64,000 bases of DNA from UBA2336 sp964404445 (lineage in GTDB: Bacteria; Bacteroidota; Bacteroidia; Cytophagales; Cyclobacteriaceae), in the NCBI GenBank assembly GCA_964404445.1, contig CAYOJW010000003.1, forward strand, positions 1 through 64,000. Direction: 5' to 3'. The first letter of the stretch is position 1; each line of letters starts with the position of its first letter. The translations under genes and the position numbers were made by a program. The notes beneath the pieces were generated by a model. It was not told where the DNA came from. It ran no database searches and saw nothing but the letters and a program-made list of their open reading frames with translations. Positions 25,301 to 33,495 of the stretch are shown in pieces.

Positions 25301-25477
25301 AAGAGCGAAATTAGCTGACGGTGCGTTGCTTTTATCGTAATAGGGAAGACCCTCAATGGAGTTTACGCGCCACTGCAATGTTTCGTCCGCATTTTTTCCG
25401 CCCAGTTCGTGGGCAGCGGTTTCTGACCAGTCGGCTCGTGAATGTTTTTTGAAGTGTACTGTATTGCCCTTTGCCAT
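22331..25477 (-). CDS. mutB: Fused MutA-MutB methylmalonyl-CoA mutase
   Basis: A single 1048-residue chain combining both subunits of adenosylcobalamin-dependent methylmalonyl-CoA mutase (succinyl-CoA to methylmalonyl-CoA, propionate metabolism). Residues 1-334 match the small subunit but stop after GSYYVDSLTNQLIEQ, short of its C-terminal part. Residues about 335-356 are a low-complexity linker (KSRNPKLETRTSNLE) encoded by a heptanucleotide repeat. Residues about 357-1048 are a complete large subunit: RPWTVRQYAGFSTA, GAVIPILAFY, the barrel, and a B12 domain with DGHDRG providing the cobalt-ligand His. A seven-residue insertion (NQPTGQA) interrupts the conserved QF-GPKNPKS stretch. Start at 25477 (MAKGN) was preferred over 25498. 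Confidence 0.95.
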   Translation of the reverse strand: MAKGNTVHFKKHSRADWSETAAHELGGKNADETLQWRVNSIEGLPYYDKSNAPSANFALSPASDPYRGPRAWHNMPCITVNHEAQANETARLHLKNGADGVLFDIRALNDCNFAVLLHDIEWPYCSIGFLAHEKNTNTVNKIPAFVKQQSWDDKTLYGFILWENQVPDLAAGFKNFVAFSPYGVYVPAQDDAVQTIVFALEQLQQHPSAHPFVSVSTGKDFFLELAKLKALRMLCSASGNPSVRIHARSEAWTSEAFEPHGNMLKGTLAAMAAIAGGCDALTIYPEKEDDANMNRIARNVSNILREESHFDKVADATAGSYYVDSLTNQLIEQVTSNLKSRNPKLETRTSNLETSNWTSPEDIAIKPSYTKEDIQQLSHLDFTAGLPPYLRGPYATMYTQRPWTVRQYAGFSTARDSNAFYRRNLAAGQRGLSVAFDLATHRGYDSDHERVSGDVGKAGVAIDSVLDMKILFDQIPLDKMSVSMTMNGAVIPILAFYIVAAEEQGVKPEQLSGTIQNDILKEFMVRNTYIYPPTPSMRIVSDIFAYTSRNMPRFNSISISGYHMHEAGAPAHIELAYTLADGLEYIRSGINAGIAIDDFAPRLSFFWGIGMNLYMEIAKMRAGRLLWSRIVNQFNQPTGQAGPKNPKSMALRTHCQTSGWSLTEQDPYNNVTRTCIEALAAVLGGTQSLHTNSLDEAIALPTDFSARIARNTQLYIEKETGITRVVDPLGGSYYIETLTAELAEKAWALIEEVEQLGGMTKAIESGIPKMRIEQAAAAKQARIDSGKDVIVGVNKYLTDDKPDFDILEVNNEAVRTEQLERLKTLKAERHTAEVEQALNALTDAAQNGTGNLLALAIDAARKRATLGEISSALEKAFGRYKATIKSISGVYSGAMKNQQQFDDARNLSDEFAQLDGRRPRILVAKMGQDGHDRGAKVIATSFADLGFDVDIGPLFQTPEEVALQAAENDVHIVGASSLAGGHKTLVPQLIAALKKLNREDIVVVAGGVIPAQDYDFLYQSGVSFIFGPGTVIAHAAQDILKKLIQNYA
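23551..23573. repeat. Palindromic repeat inserted in the mutase reading frame
   Basis: GCCTGTCCGGTAGGC at 23556-23570 matches 13 of 15 bases of a perfect palindrome in ispD (54084-54098), and the match extends to 16 of 18 with the leading CCT. It encodes the extra NQPTGQA of the mutase on the minus strand. Confidence 0.6.
24410..24474. repeat. Degenerate heptanucleotide repeat inside the MutA-MutB fusion
   Basis: Nine units of a 7-nt motif (GTTCGAG, TTTCGAG, TTTCGGG, ATTTGAG variants on the plus strand), with one 1-nt slip after the first unit. On the minus strand it encodes the linker between the MutA-like and MutB parts. Confidence 0.85.
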
Positions 25478-25608
25478 GCCTGCAAGGTAACAAATCAATT
25501 GTTCAAACGATTGATATTGCTTTTATCAGCAAAAAAGCAATGTTTTTTACGGATACTATTTAGTGGTTTACTTTAACTTTTTTTCTTAAAAATCAATAGA
25601 AAACAGTA

Positions 25609-25640
25609 TTGATTTGTTAGTTCCTTTTTTCACATCTTTG
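25609..25640 (+). promoter_or_regulatory. Putative dnaA promoter
   Basis: TTG at 25609-25611 and CATCTTTG at 25633-25640 (one mismatch to TAnnTTTG) are 21 nt apart, with predicted initiation about 45 nt before the dnaA start. No DnaA boxes were seen in the upstream region. Confidence 0.35.
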
Positions 25641-25689
25641 TTCCCCTTTCTGAAAAAAAGAAGGCAAAATCCTCTAAATCTGGAACTCA

Positions 25690-27105
25690 ATGGAAGTGGA
25701 CTACGGAACCGTATGGGCTGACTGTCTTGACGTGATCAAGGGAAGTGTAGGCGAAGAAAATTTTAAAACGTGGTTTAAGCCTATTGTACCGATTCGGGTT
25801 GAGGGTGATGTGCTAACGATACAGGTGCCATCGCAGTTTTTTTACGAGTGGCTGGAAGATAACTACGTGCCGGTTCTTAAAAAGGCGCTCACAACCGTTT
25901 TAGGCCCTACCGGCCGGTTAGAGTATTCGGTGATCGTGGATAGCGGAAACACCAATAATCCGCCCGTAGCGGTGCATTATCCCAATGGTATGGGCGGTAA
26001 ACGACCGCACGCCAATGGTGTGGGCGATGAATACTCACCGTTCCAGTTTAAAACCCTGAACCCGTTAACCGTTAATTCAAGGCTGAACCCTACCTATACG
26101 TTCGAGAATTTCGTGGAAGGCGATTGTAACCGCCTGGCGCGTTCGGCCGGAGTGGCCGTGGCTAAAAAGCCCGGTGTAACATCGTTTAACCCGCTGATGC
26201 TGTACGGAGGTGTGGGTGTGGGTAAAACGCATTTGGTGCAGGCAATTGGCAACGAGATCAGAAATAATATGCCGGATAAGATTGTGCTGTATGTTGATCA
26301 GAATGATTTCACCACGCAGTTTTTGAATGCGCTTCAAAACCACAAATTAGATGATTTCAGAAATTTTTATTTGCAGGTCGATTTACTGATTCTGGATGAT
26401 GTGCAATTTTTGGCTGGCCGTGAAAAAACACAAGAGATATTCTTCCACATCTTTAATCAGCTTCACCAGTCGGGCAAGCAAATTATTATGACCAGCGATT
26501 GCCCGCCACGCGACATGAAGGGTTTCCAGGAGCGTTTGTTATCACGGTTTAAGTGGGGACTGACAGCCGATTTGCAGGAACCTGATTTTGAAACCAAGCT
26601 GGCTATCATTCACCGGAAAATGCAGGCCGATGGTATCGACATCCCGACCGAAGTTGCCGAATACTTAGCATACAGCGTTGATACGAATTTGCGCGATATG
26701 GAAGGCGTGTTAAACTCACTGATCTTCCACGCCACGTTGCTGAAAAAAAATATTGACTTGGATTTAGCAAAAGAGGTGTTGAAAAACATCATTAAAGAAA
26801 TCCAGTCGGATGTTAGTGTTGATTTTATTCAAAAAACCGTATCGGAATATTTTAAGGTTGACCTCGATTCGCTGAAAAGCAAAATCAAAAAACGCGAAAT
26901 TGTTATACCGCGCCAGGTAGCCATGTATTTCTGTAAACGCTACACGCAGTTAACGCTTGCGCTGATCGGTGAGAACTTCGGAGGCCGCGACCATAGCACG
27001 GTAATTCACGCGCTTGAATCGGTAGAAGACATGATGAAGACCGATCCGAATTTCAAAGTGTCGGTAGATGAACTTGGCAAAAAGCTGAAGCTGCGGATGA
27101 ATTGA
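25690..27105 (+). CDS. dnaA: Chromosomal replication initiator DnaA
   Basis: A 471-residue initiator that opens the replication origin. Domain I (about 1-80) starts with WADCLDVIKGSVGEENFKTWF; a short linker domain II follows. Domain III is the AAA+ module with Walker A GGVGVGKTHL and Walker B LLILDDVQFLAG. Domain IV is the DNA-binding helix-turn-helix, ending with the signature GGRDHSTVIHALESVEDM. Length is typical. The flanking genes (methylmalonyl-CoA mutase divergent upstream, a small unknown gene convergent downstream) are not the dnaN-recF neighbourhood seen in many bacteria, and I find no DnaA-box cluster here. Confidence 0.97.
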   Translation: MEVDYGTVWADCLDVIKGSVGEENFKTWFKPIVPIRVEGDVLTIQVPSQFFYEWLEDNYVPVLKKALTTVLGPTGRLEYSVIVDSGNTNNPPVAVHYPNGMGGKRPHANGVGDEYSPFQFKTLNPLTVNSRLNPTYTFENFVEGDCNRLARSAGVAVAKKPGVTSFNPLMLYGGVGVGKTHLVQAIGNEIRNNMPDKIVLYVDQNDFTTQFLNALQNHKLDDFRNFYLQVDLLILDDVQFLAGREKTQEIFFHIFNQLHQSGKQIIMTSDCPPRDMKGFQERLLSRFKWGLTADLQEPDFETKLAIIHRKMQADGIDIPTEVAEYLAYSVDTNLRDMEGVLNSLIFHATLLKKNIDLDLAKEVLKNIIKEIQSDVSVDFIQKTVSEYFKVDLDSLKSKIKKREIVIPRQVAMYFCKRYTQLTLALIGENFGGRDHSTVIHALESVEDMMKTDPNFKVSVDELGKKLKLRMN

Positions 27106-27119
27106 TAAATATCGAAGAA

Positions 27120-27599
27120 CTAAAACCGGTTATCGGTTAAAGCATCACTGATTCTTACTGTTGAAATATGCGTTGTATTACGATAAATAAAGATTTTTTG
27201 CGTTCTTGAATCGATGTAAACGCTGTCGCCATTCTTGTATTTTCTGGAACCGGGAATCACAAATTTAATACGCTTGTAATAGTCCTTCGTTAAAAACCGA
27301 ATCTGGGATTTTAATGTTGCATTCAGACTATCTTCGGGATGTAAGTTTAAAGTTTTATGATTTACGGTTAGAAAGACTTCACCATATCCCCATTTTTGAT
27401 CTAAATGAATAACCGTATCAATTCGGGTAGAAAAATTGTACTGAAGCTGATTAACATACCAAGCCTTTAATTCTTTTTCTTCTCGGTCACCTTTTTCCTT
27501 TAACAGAATACCACTAATGAAAAGTGTAACGAGTATAGAAACTGTAATTAAAAGCAGTTTAACATGAGAGCGGTTTTTGATGTCAAAGGGTTCTCGCAT
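27120..27599 (-). CDS. Hypothetical protein with one N-terminal membrane segment
   Basis: I do not recognise this 159-residue protein. A single hydrophobic segment (about residues 15-33, LLITVSILVTLFISGILL) follows a basic N-terminus. A Lys/Glu-rich stretch comes next (KEKGDREEKELKAWY), then a polar, beta-rich C-terminal domain that should face the periplasm. The coding region is A+T-rich relative to dnaA and the protease gene beside it. It lies 19 nt downstream of the HtrA protease gene on the same strand and might be co-transcribed with it, and it converges on dnaA with a 14-nt gap. Confidence 0.7.
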   Translation of the reverse strand: MREPFDIKNRSHVKLLLITVSILVTLFISGILLKEKGDREEKELKAWYVNQLQYNFSTRIDTVIHLDQKWGYGEVFLTVNHKTLNLHPEDSLNATLKSQIRFLTKDYYKRIKFVIPGSRKYKNGDSVYIDSRTQKIFIYRNTTHISTVRISDALTDNRF

Positions 27600-27618
27600 G
27601 AATAAACATTAACGCAGT

Positions 27619-29043
27619 TTAACGCAACATAAAGTTATACGGAATCACCTCACGCGCACCATTGATACCGTACAGGTTTACACGCCCCTTGTATTTTTCA
27701 AAAAACTCGATTACATCTTCCGGGTTGTTTACTTTCACCCGGTTAATAGAAATAATGGTGTAGTTTTCGGGTACGCCTAACCGTTTCATGTAGCCATCGG
27801 TAAGTTTAAACACCTTAACCCCGTAATCGGTAGCTTCTAACTGGGCGCCCATAGTTTTAGAGGTATAGATAATGCGTTTAACTTTTTCGGTTGTTCCGTT
27901 ACGGTTAACCAAAGTAAGGGTTGCTGTACCCGGTTTGTTGTTACGCTGGTAGGTAACGGTAACTTTATCGCCCGGGTAACGGTAGCTGATCTCTTCCTCA
28001 AATGTGCTCACACTGTTTACAGTAATATCGTTGATACGGGTAATGATGTCACCGGCTTTTAAACCGGCCTGGGCAGCAGCTCCCTTTTCATCGATACTTT
28101 CCAATAACACACCGGTAAAATCCAGATCGTTGCTTAAACTGTTTTTTCGTGCATACTGATAATCGTAGTCCACAACGCTGCCGCCAAAAAATGCTTTCTG
28201 CACAATGCCGTATTTAATTAAATCGTCAACCACTTTTTTGGCAATGTCAACCGGTACAGCAAAGGCATATCCCGTATAACTACCGGTGCGCGATAAAATA
28301 GCCGTGTTAATACCCACAAGGTCACCGGCTTTGTTCACTAATGCCCCGCCACTATTGCCAGGGTTAATGGCTGCATCGGTTTGGATAAACGACTCGATCG
28401 GGAATTTATCTTCGAGAATACCAATCCTTCTTCCCTTGGCACTCACAATACCGGCCGTAACAGTCGATGAAAGCGAGAACGGGTTACCTACCGCCACTAC
28501 CCACTCGCCAACCTGTACGTTTTTTGAATTGCCCACGGTAATGGCAGGTAGGTTTGTAGCGTTGATTTTTAAAACAGCTAAATCGGTAGAAGGATCGGTG
28601 CCTACTAACTCGGCTTCGTAAACACGTTTGTTGTAGATCACCTCTATTTTTTCGGCAGAGCCTACCACGTGGTTGTTGGTAACGATGTATCCATCCTGCC
28701 GGAAAATTACGCCCGAACCGCTGCTCACCCGTGTTTGCGAACCGCTATTGCCAAACATCAAATCCCAGTACGAGTACGAAGCACCTTGCGATATGCTGTT
28801 GATATACACCACGCTGGGGATGGCTTTAGTGGCCGCCAGGCTAAAATCGACCGGTAATTCGGCCGGGGTAACCGGTGTTGATGAGGTTGCTGCGTGATAG
28901 GCTGCCGGGCTGTCGAACGCTACGCGCTCAAAGCCAGATTGTTGTGCGCTTTCGGCAGCGGGGTTTAACATAAGTTTTATACAAACGAATGCCCCCGCGA
29001 ATCCGGCCAGGCATGATATAACAATAATCTTTACAGTCTTCAT
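27619..29043 (-). CDS. Periplasmic HtrA/Deg-type serine protease
   Basis: A 474-residue HtrA-family protease for envelope protein quality control. An N-terminal hydrophobic signal anchor or signal peptide (about 4-22) precedes a trypsin-like domain with the catalytic triad His in IVTNNHVVGSAE (about residue 123), Asp in STDLAVLKI (about 155) and Ser in INPGNSGGALV (about 231). One clear PDZ domain follows (ESIDEKGAAAQAGLKAGDIITRIN), and a second, degenerate one lies at the C-terminus (YTIISINRVKVNNPEDVIEFF). The loop SYSYWDLMFGN before the protease core resembles the LA loop region of Deg proteins. Confidence 0.94.
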   Translation of the reverse strand: MKTVKIIVISCLAGFAGAFVCIKLMLNPAAESAQQSGFERVAFDSPAAYHAATSSTPVTPAELPVDFSLAATKAIPSVVYINSISQGASYSYWDLMFGNSGSQTRVSSGSGVIFRQDGYIVTNNHVVGSAEKIEVIYNKRVYEAELVGTDPSTDLAVLKINATNLPAITVGNSKNVQVGEWVVAVGNPFSLSSTVTAGIVSAKGRRIGILEDKFPIESFIQTDAAINPGNSGGALVNKAGDLVGINTAILSRTGSYTGYAFAVPVDIAKKVVDDLIKYGIVQKAFFGGSVVDYDYQYARKNSLSNDLDFTGVLLESIDEKGAAAQAGLKAGDIITRINDITVNSVSTFEEEISYRYPGDKVTVTYQRNNKPGTATLTLVNRNGTTEKVKRIIYTSKTMGAQLEATDYGVKVFKLTDGYMKRLGVPENYTIISINRVKVNNPEDVIEFFEKYKGRVNLYGINGAREVIPYNFMLR

Positions 29044-29150
29044 AGTATTTTACAACGTATATGGATGTTTTAAACGAGCATAAAGTTTAAACGTTTCCGG
29101 TTATTGTATTCGTTCCGTGTGCAAGTCAAATTTTCCTACCTTGCAAATCT

Positions 29151-30647
29151 ATGGGAATACGGTCAATACTGGCAAAACCTTTCGCAGCATATATTGCTTC
29201 CGAAACAAAAAAATGGTCGCAAAATCCGGGTCTTTATCAGGCTAAGGTTCGTGAATACTTAATCCGGCAAGCGGCAAAAACAGTTTTTGGCCGCGACCAC
29301 GATTTTGAATCGGTTAAAAGCTATGACGATTTCAGGAAGAACGTTCCCATCCGCGATTACGAAGACCTGAAGCCTTATATCGAACGCATTACCCAGGGCG
29401 AAACCGATGTGTTATGGACAGGCAAACCGGCATACTTTGCCAAAACATCGGGCACTACATCGGGCACTAAATATATTCCGCTCTCTAAAGAATCGGTTCC
29501 GTATCACATTAACAGCGCACGCAATGCGTTGCTCAGTTATGTGCATGAAACCGGTAAGGCACTTTTTTTAGATGGAAGTTTAATCTTTTTATCGGGAAGT
29601 CCCGTGCTGGACGAAAAGGCCGGAATAAAAACAGGCCGACTTTCAGGTATTGTAAACCATCACGTGCCGGGATATTTGCGTACCAATCAAAAACCAAGTT
29701 ATCAAACCAATTGCATTGAAGATTGGGAACAAAAATTAGACACGATCATTGAAGAAACCCTTCATGAAAACATGACCCTGATTTCCGGTATTCCACCGTG
29801 GGTTCAAATGTATTTCGATCGGATTGAAGCCCGTACGGGGAAGAAGATCAAAGATGTTTTTCCTGATTTTTCCATGTTTGTGTATGGAGGTGTAAATTTT
29901 GAACCGTACCGTGCGAAACTTTTTGAATCGATTGGAAAGAAAATCGATTCGATTGAAACTTATCCGGCCTCTGAAGGATTTATTGCTTATCAGGATACAC
30001 AGCATGAAGAAGGCTTGTTGTTGCTGCTGAATCATGGAATATTCTTCGAGTTCATTCCAACAGAAGAATACTTTAATGACAACCCGCGAAGGTTAAACAT
30101 TGAGGAAGTTGAACTTGGAAAAAACTATGCCGTAATCATTAACAATAATGCAGGCTTGTGGGGATATTCCATTGGCGATACGGTAAAGTTTGTTTCAAAG
30201 AACCCGTACAGGATTTTAGTTACGGGCAGGATCAAACATTTTATCTCGGCATTTGGTGAGCACGTAATCGGTGAGGAGGTTGAGAAAGCCATGAAGTTTA
30301 CCATGGAAAAATTTCCGGGTGTGGAGTTAGTTGAATTTACAGTAGCCCCGCAGGTAAATCCGTCCGATGGACTGCCGCATCATGAATGGTTTATTGAATT
30401 TGCCAAAGCCCCGAACGACCTGGCAGCTTTTGAGCTTGAGCTTGACAATAATCTGCGCAAGCTAAACGTGTATTACGATGACCTGATCACCGGCAGCATT
30501 TTGCGCACACTTAAAATCAGCGATCTGAAAAAGAATGCCTTTATCGATTACATGAAATCGCAGGGAAAATTAGGCGGGCAAAACAAAGTGCCCCGGTTGT
30601 CGAACGACCGGAAGATAGCCAATGTATTAGCGGATTATCGTGCTTAG
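29151..30647 (+). CDS. GH3-family acyl-adenylating protein
   Basis: A 498-residue member of the GH3 family, named for plant enzymes that adenylate plant hormones such as auxin or jasmonate and join them to amino acids. The ATP-binding motif is visible in AKTSGTTSGTKYIPLS (about residues 101-116), then YPASEGFIAYQ (about 273) and GLWGYSIGDTVKF (about 341), with LVTGRIKHFISAFGEHV (about 360). Bacterial homologues are common in Bacteroidota, but their substrates are unknown, so I do not assign one. The stop overlaps by 4 nt that of the convergent exbD-like gene. Confidence 0.92.
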   Translation: MGIRSILAKPFAAYIASETKKWSQNPGLYQAKVREYLIRQAAKTVFGRDHDFESVKSYDDFRKNVPIRDYEDLKPYIERITQGETDVLWTGKPAYFAKTSGTTSGTKYIPLSKESVPYHINSARNALLSYVHETGKALFLDGSLIFLSGSPVLDEKAGIKTGRLSGIVNHHVPGYLRTNQKPSYQTNCIEDWEQKLDTIIEETLHENMTLISGIPPWVQMYFDRIEARTGKKIKDVFPDFSMFVYGGVNFEPYRAKLFESIGKKIDSIETYPASEGFIAYQDTQHEEGLLLLLNHGIFFEFIPTEEYFNDNPRRLNIEEVELGKNYAVIINNNAGLWGYSIGDTVKFVSKNPYRILVTGRIKHFISAFGEHVIGEEVEKAMKFTMEKFPGVELVEFTVAPQVNPSDGLPHHEWFIEFAKAPNDLAAFELELDNNLRKLNVYYDDLITGSILRTLKISDLKKNAFIDYMKSQGKLGGQNKVPRLSNDRKIANVLADYRA

Positions 30648-31039
30648 TTTTGTTTGGTAGCCAGTACCATTTTTATTTTATGCTCGGCACCAATCTGCAT
30701 AACGTCCACCAAATCCTGTATCGACAACGTATTGGCAGCGTGCAACACCACCGTAGGCTCACTTAACCCGGCACACGCTTTAACCAAACCATCTTCAAGC
30801 TCGCCTTTTGAAACCGGGCGTTTGTTAATGTAAAATTGTTTGTTTTCAGTAATGGTAAGAATAACCGGTTGCTTGTTCAACGCCTGGCTTGCCTTCGATT
30901 GCGGCAGCATAACCTTAATCACATTCGGGTTGGTTACCGTAGAGATAATCAGGAAGAACAACAACAGGAAGAACATGATGTCGTTCAACGATGACGTTGC
31001 TACCTCGGCCGCGAACTTATTTTTCCGTACGATCTTCAT
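30644..31039 (-). CDS. ExbD/TolR-type biopolymer transport protein
   Basis: A 131-residue protein with a short cytoplasmic N-terminus, one membrane helix (about 19-41) and a periplasmic domain. The functional Asp of the helix is present in SSLNDIMFFLLLFFLI. It should pair with the MotA/TolQ/ExbB homologue encoded just upstream, whose stop codon overlaps its start (TAATG). No TonB, TolA or TolB gene is attached, so this second proton-channel pair may power a different machine from the TonB operon nearby, for instance a Tol-like or gliding-related one (inference). Confidence 0.92.
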   Translation of the reverse strand: MKIVRKNKFAAEVATSSLNDIMFFLLLFFLIISTVTNPNVIKVMLPQSKASQALNKQPVILTITENKQFYINKRPVSKGELEDGLVKACAGLSEPTVVLHAANTLSIQDLVDVMQIGAEHKIKMVLATKQN

Positions 31040-31704
31040 TACGCGGGGCTCATGATGGAACGGATAAACTCAAGCGAGTCGCGTTGGGCACGCAGGGTAA
31101 AATTCTGGATGATCTGGTTCAGGATGTGATAGCCCGTATAAGCCAGCACCCCAACAACAAGCCCTGCACCACTGGTAATCATTTTTTCGTACAAGCCACC
31201 GGCAATAATACCAATGCTGATGTTATCGGATAACGAAATGGTATAGAAAATCCGGATGATACCCGAAATGGTACCGATAAATCCCAGCATGGGCGCAATA
31301 CCGGCAATAATGCCTAAGTAGCCCGTGCCTTTTTCCATCTCGCCAACCTCTACATTGGCGGTTGACTCCATCACGCCCTCAATATCTTTTACCGGACGAC
31401 CAACGTAATGCAGGCCGGCCGTCAGGATTTTGGCGATAGCCGTTGACTCCCGCTCGGCATACATCGTGGCTGCTTTAATATCAGAGTCTTTCAGCAGGCG
31501 GGTAATGTGTTGTACAAGGTCTTTTTGTTCTTTTGTTTTCTGGCGGAGGTACAAAAACCGCTCGATGAAGATATACGTGGCAATAAACAGGAGCAGAATG
31601 ATCGGGATCATCACAACGCCACCTTTCATCAGCAAGTCGGCAATGGAAAGACCTTCCTGATAGGTTTCAGGAGTCTCAGAGATTTGGGCAAGTAGGGCTA
31701 TCAT
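31039..31704 (-). CDS. MotA/TolQ/ExbB proton channel family protein
   Basis: A 221-residue inner-membrane proton-channel subunit. Three membrane segments are expected (about 28-48, 125-150 and 165-190). The conserved channel region is visible as GYLGIIAGIAPMLGFIGTISGIIRIF followed by ISIGIIAGGLYEKMITSGAGLVVGVLAYTGYH. It forms a two-gene unit with the overlapping exbD-like gene. A third component is missing, in contrast to the full TonB operon starting at 37455. Confidence 0.94.
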   Translation of the reverse strand: MIALLAQISETPETYQEGLSIADLLMKGGVVMIPIILLLFIATYIFIERFLYLRQKTKEQKDLVQHITRLLKDSDIKAATMYAERESTAIAKILTAGLHYVGRPVKDIEGVMESTANVEVGEMEKGTGYLGIIAGIAPMLGFIGTISGIIRIFYTISLSDNISIGIIAGGLYEKMITSGAGLVVGVLAYTGYHILNQIIQNFTLRAQRDSLEFIRSIMSPA

Positions 31705-31813
31705 TGAGGAAATTTATGGGATTGTTTCGACATTTTAAAACGGCTGTTAAAAACCGGAAGTCAAAGGGCTTAACGTAACCGGAAGTTTTATGTTGTGCAG
31801 GGCAAAAAGTATG

Positions 31814-31850
31814 CAAAAAAAAACGCAAGCACCGGGGTGATGCTTGCGTT
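31814..31850 (-). terminator. Strong rho-independent terminator
   Basis: Read on the minus strand, a perfect 10-bp stem AACGCAAGCA/TGCTTGCGTT (31850-31841 with 31831-31822) and a 9-nt loop is followed by a run of T (plus-strand A-run 31815-31821). It ends the seven-gene TonB operon 20 nt after the TPR gene. Confidence 0.92.
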
Positions 31851-31869
31851 CAATGCAGAACGTTAACGA

Positions 31870-33495
31870 CTATTTGATCGAACCGTTTTTAATAGCTTTT
31901 AGGGCTTCCAATGCCTGCGCGTCTTTCGGGTCGATGGCCAACGCCTTTTCCCAGTAACCTTTTGCCTTGGGTACGTCAACCTGAATTAACAGGTAGTAGG
32001 CGCCCAAGTATTTGCTGGCAACCAATACATCGCGTTTGTTTTGATCGGGTGCTGCGGCCGTCAACTCCAACACTTTTTCATAGAGCGGCTTTGCCAACCC
32101 TTTTTCTGATGTTGAGTCGATGTTTGCTTTCACACCAGCCGCTAACGAAGTTACCGCAATGTTGGTTGGGTACGCTTCCAGCAGTTTGGAATATACGGTA
32201 TCGGCTTCCATGTATTTTTCTACACCGGTATATGAACGGGCTAAGTTCAATATTTCGTTTGGTGACGGCTTGGGCTTAATGTCAAACAACTGTTTATATG
32301 CTCCGATGGCCTCGGCATAGTTTCTGTTTTTGAATAATGTTTCGGCTTTCAACTGGGCAGCTTCAACAAACTTGGGATCTGTTTGGAGGGCTTTGTCTAA
32401 ACCGGCAATGGCTAATGCATCTTCATCCATGGCAATGAGCAGCTTGCTGTACGCAAGGTAATCACCGGCTTCGATTTCTTCGGGCTTGCCTTTCGCGAAA
32501 AATGTTTCGTAAACTTTTTTAGCTTCCAGCGAATCGGCATGGTTTTTTGTTTCCTGCAACGACCGGCCATAGTAACGGTAAACAGTAGGGTTTACATTGT
32601 CTTTCTTTATTTCACCTTTAAAGACTTCGTTGGCTTTGGCAAACTCTTTTTGCATCAGGTAGATGAACGCCATGATTAAACGGTTTTCGTCAGAGTCGCC
32701 ACTCAAATCGATGTATTTTTTATAAGCGGCAGCGGCTTTATCGGCTTCCGATCTACGGTAGTAGATTTCACCCAATACCTTATACGCTAAAGTAAATTCA
32801 GGATCGACCGCAACGGCTTTTTCATAAGCCGCTAATGAAACGGGAGGGTTAGAACGGCTGAAAATTTTACCGATTTTATAATGTGGCTGGCCATTGGTTG
32901 GTTCAAATGAAGCGGCATTTTCGTAAGCGCTCACAGCCGAACCGGCCTGATTTTGTAACAGGTAAGCATCGCCCAACAGTAATTCGGTTTCGGCATCGCG
33001 GTTGTTAATCGACTTGGCTTTTAACAATAAGGCAATAGCATCGCCTGCAAATTTTGCATGGGTAAGGTAGGCTTCGGCAACGGCTTTCAGTACAGGCACT
33101 TTCTTTGACCTGGTCATATCAAGCGCTTTGTCTAAGTTAACCTTGGCATCCTGCGGGCGGTTTTGTAGCATACTCAAATGGCCTTTGCCGGCATAGTTGA
33201 TGGCCTCTTTCGGGTTCAGTTTAATACCGGCATCGAACGACTGCGCAGCGGCATCGAACTGATCGTTTTTAATTTGGGCATAGCCTAAGTAATAATACAG
33301 GTCGGCTTCTTCAGGGTATTTTTTGATGGCTTCCTGCATGGGTGCAATGGCTTCGCTGGCCCGGTCTATGTCAATAAGCCTTCTGGATTTATTGATCTCC
33401 TCCTCTTGTCCAAAAGCATAGTTTGCTCCCAGAACAAACAGAGGCAATAAAAGGAGGGTTTTAGCCCTGCTCAGTGATTGGATTGTGTTGTTCAT
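31870..33495 (-). CDS. Periplasmic TPR-repeat protein
   Basis: A 541-residue exported protein: signal peptide about residues 1-29 (LFVLGANYAFGQ), then tetratricopeptide repeats almost to the end, for example EADLYYYLGYAQIKNDQFDAA and AINYAGKGHLSMLQNRPQDA. No catalytic domain is seen, so it probably scaffolds periplasmic protein interactions. It is the last gene of the exbB-exbD-exbD-tonB operon, its start overlapping the stop of the PstS-like gene (ATGA). This position next to TonB suggests a role in organising the TonB complex or its outer-membrane clients (inference). Confidence 0.9.
   Translation of the reverse strand: MNNTIQSLSRAKTLLLLPLFVLGANYAFGQEEEINKSRRLIDIDRASEAIAPMQEAIKKYPEEADLYYYLGYAQIKNDQFDAAAQSFDAGIKLNPKEAINYAGKGHLSMLQNRPQDAKVNLDKALDMTRSKKVPVLKAVAEAYLTHAKFAGDAIALLLKAKSINNRDAETELLLGDAYLLQNQAGSAVSAYENAASFEPTNGQPHYKIGKIFSRSNPPVSLAAYEKAVAVDPEFTLAYKVLGEIYYRRSEADKAAAAYKKYIDLSGDSDENRLIMAFIYLMQKEFAKANEVFKGEIKKDNVNPTVYRYYGRSLQETKNHADSLEAKKVYETFFAKGKPEEIEAGDYLAYSKLLIAMDEDALAIAGLDKALQTDPKFVEAAQLKAETLFKNRNYAEAIGAYKQLFDIKPKPSPNEILNLARSYTGVEKYMEADTVYSKLLEAYPTNIAVTSLAAGVKANIDSTSEKGLAKPLYEKVLELTAAAPDQNKRDVLVASKYLGAYYLLIQVDVPKAKGYWEKALAIDPKDAQALEALKAIKNGSIK

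Noticed and set aside
25516..25548. Terminator-like hairpin ATTGCTTTT/AAAAGCAAT followed by G and TTTTTT
   Set aside because: It lies between two divergent start codons, where no transcript ends. It may be a chance hairpin or a regulatory structure, so it is not called.
25500..25689. Replication origin upstream of dnaA
   Set aside because: No cluster of TTATCCACA-type boxes was found on either side of dnaA; A+T richness alone is not enough.
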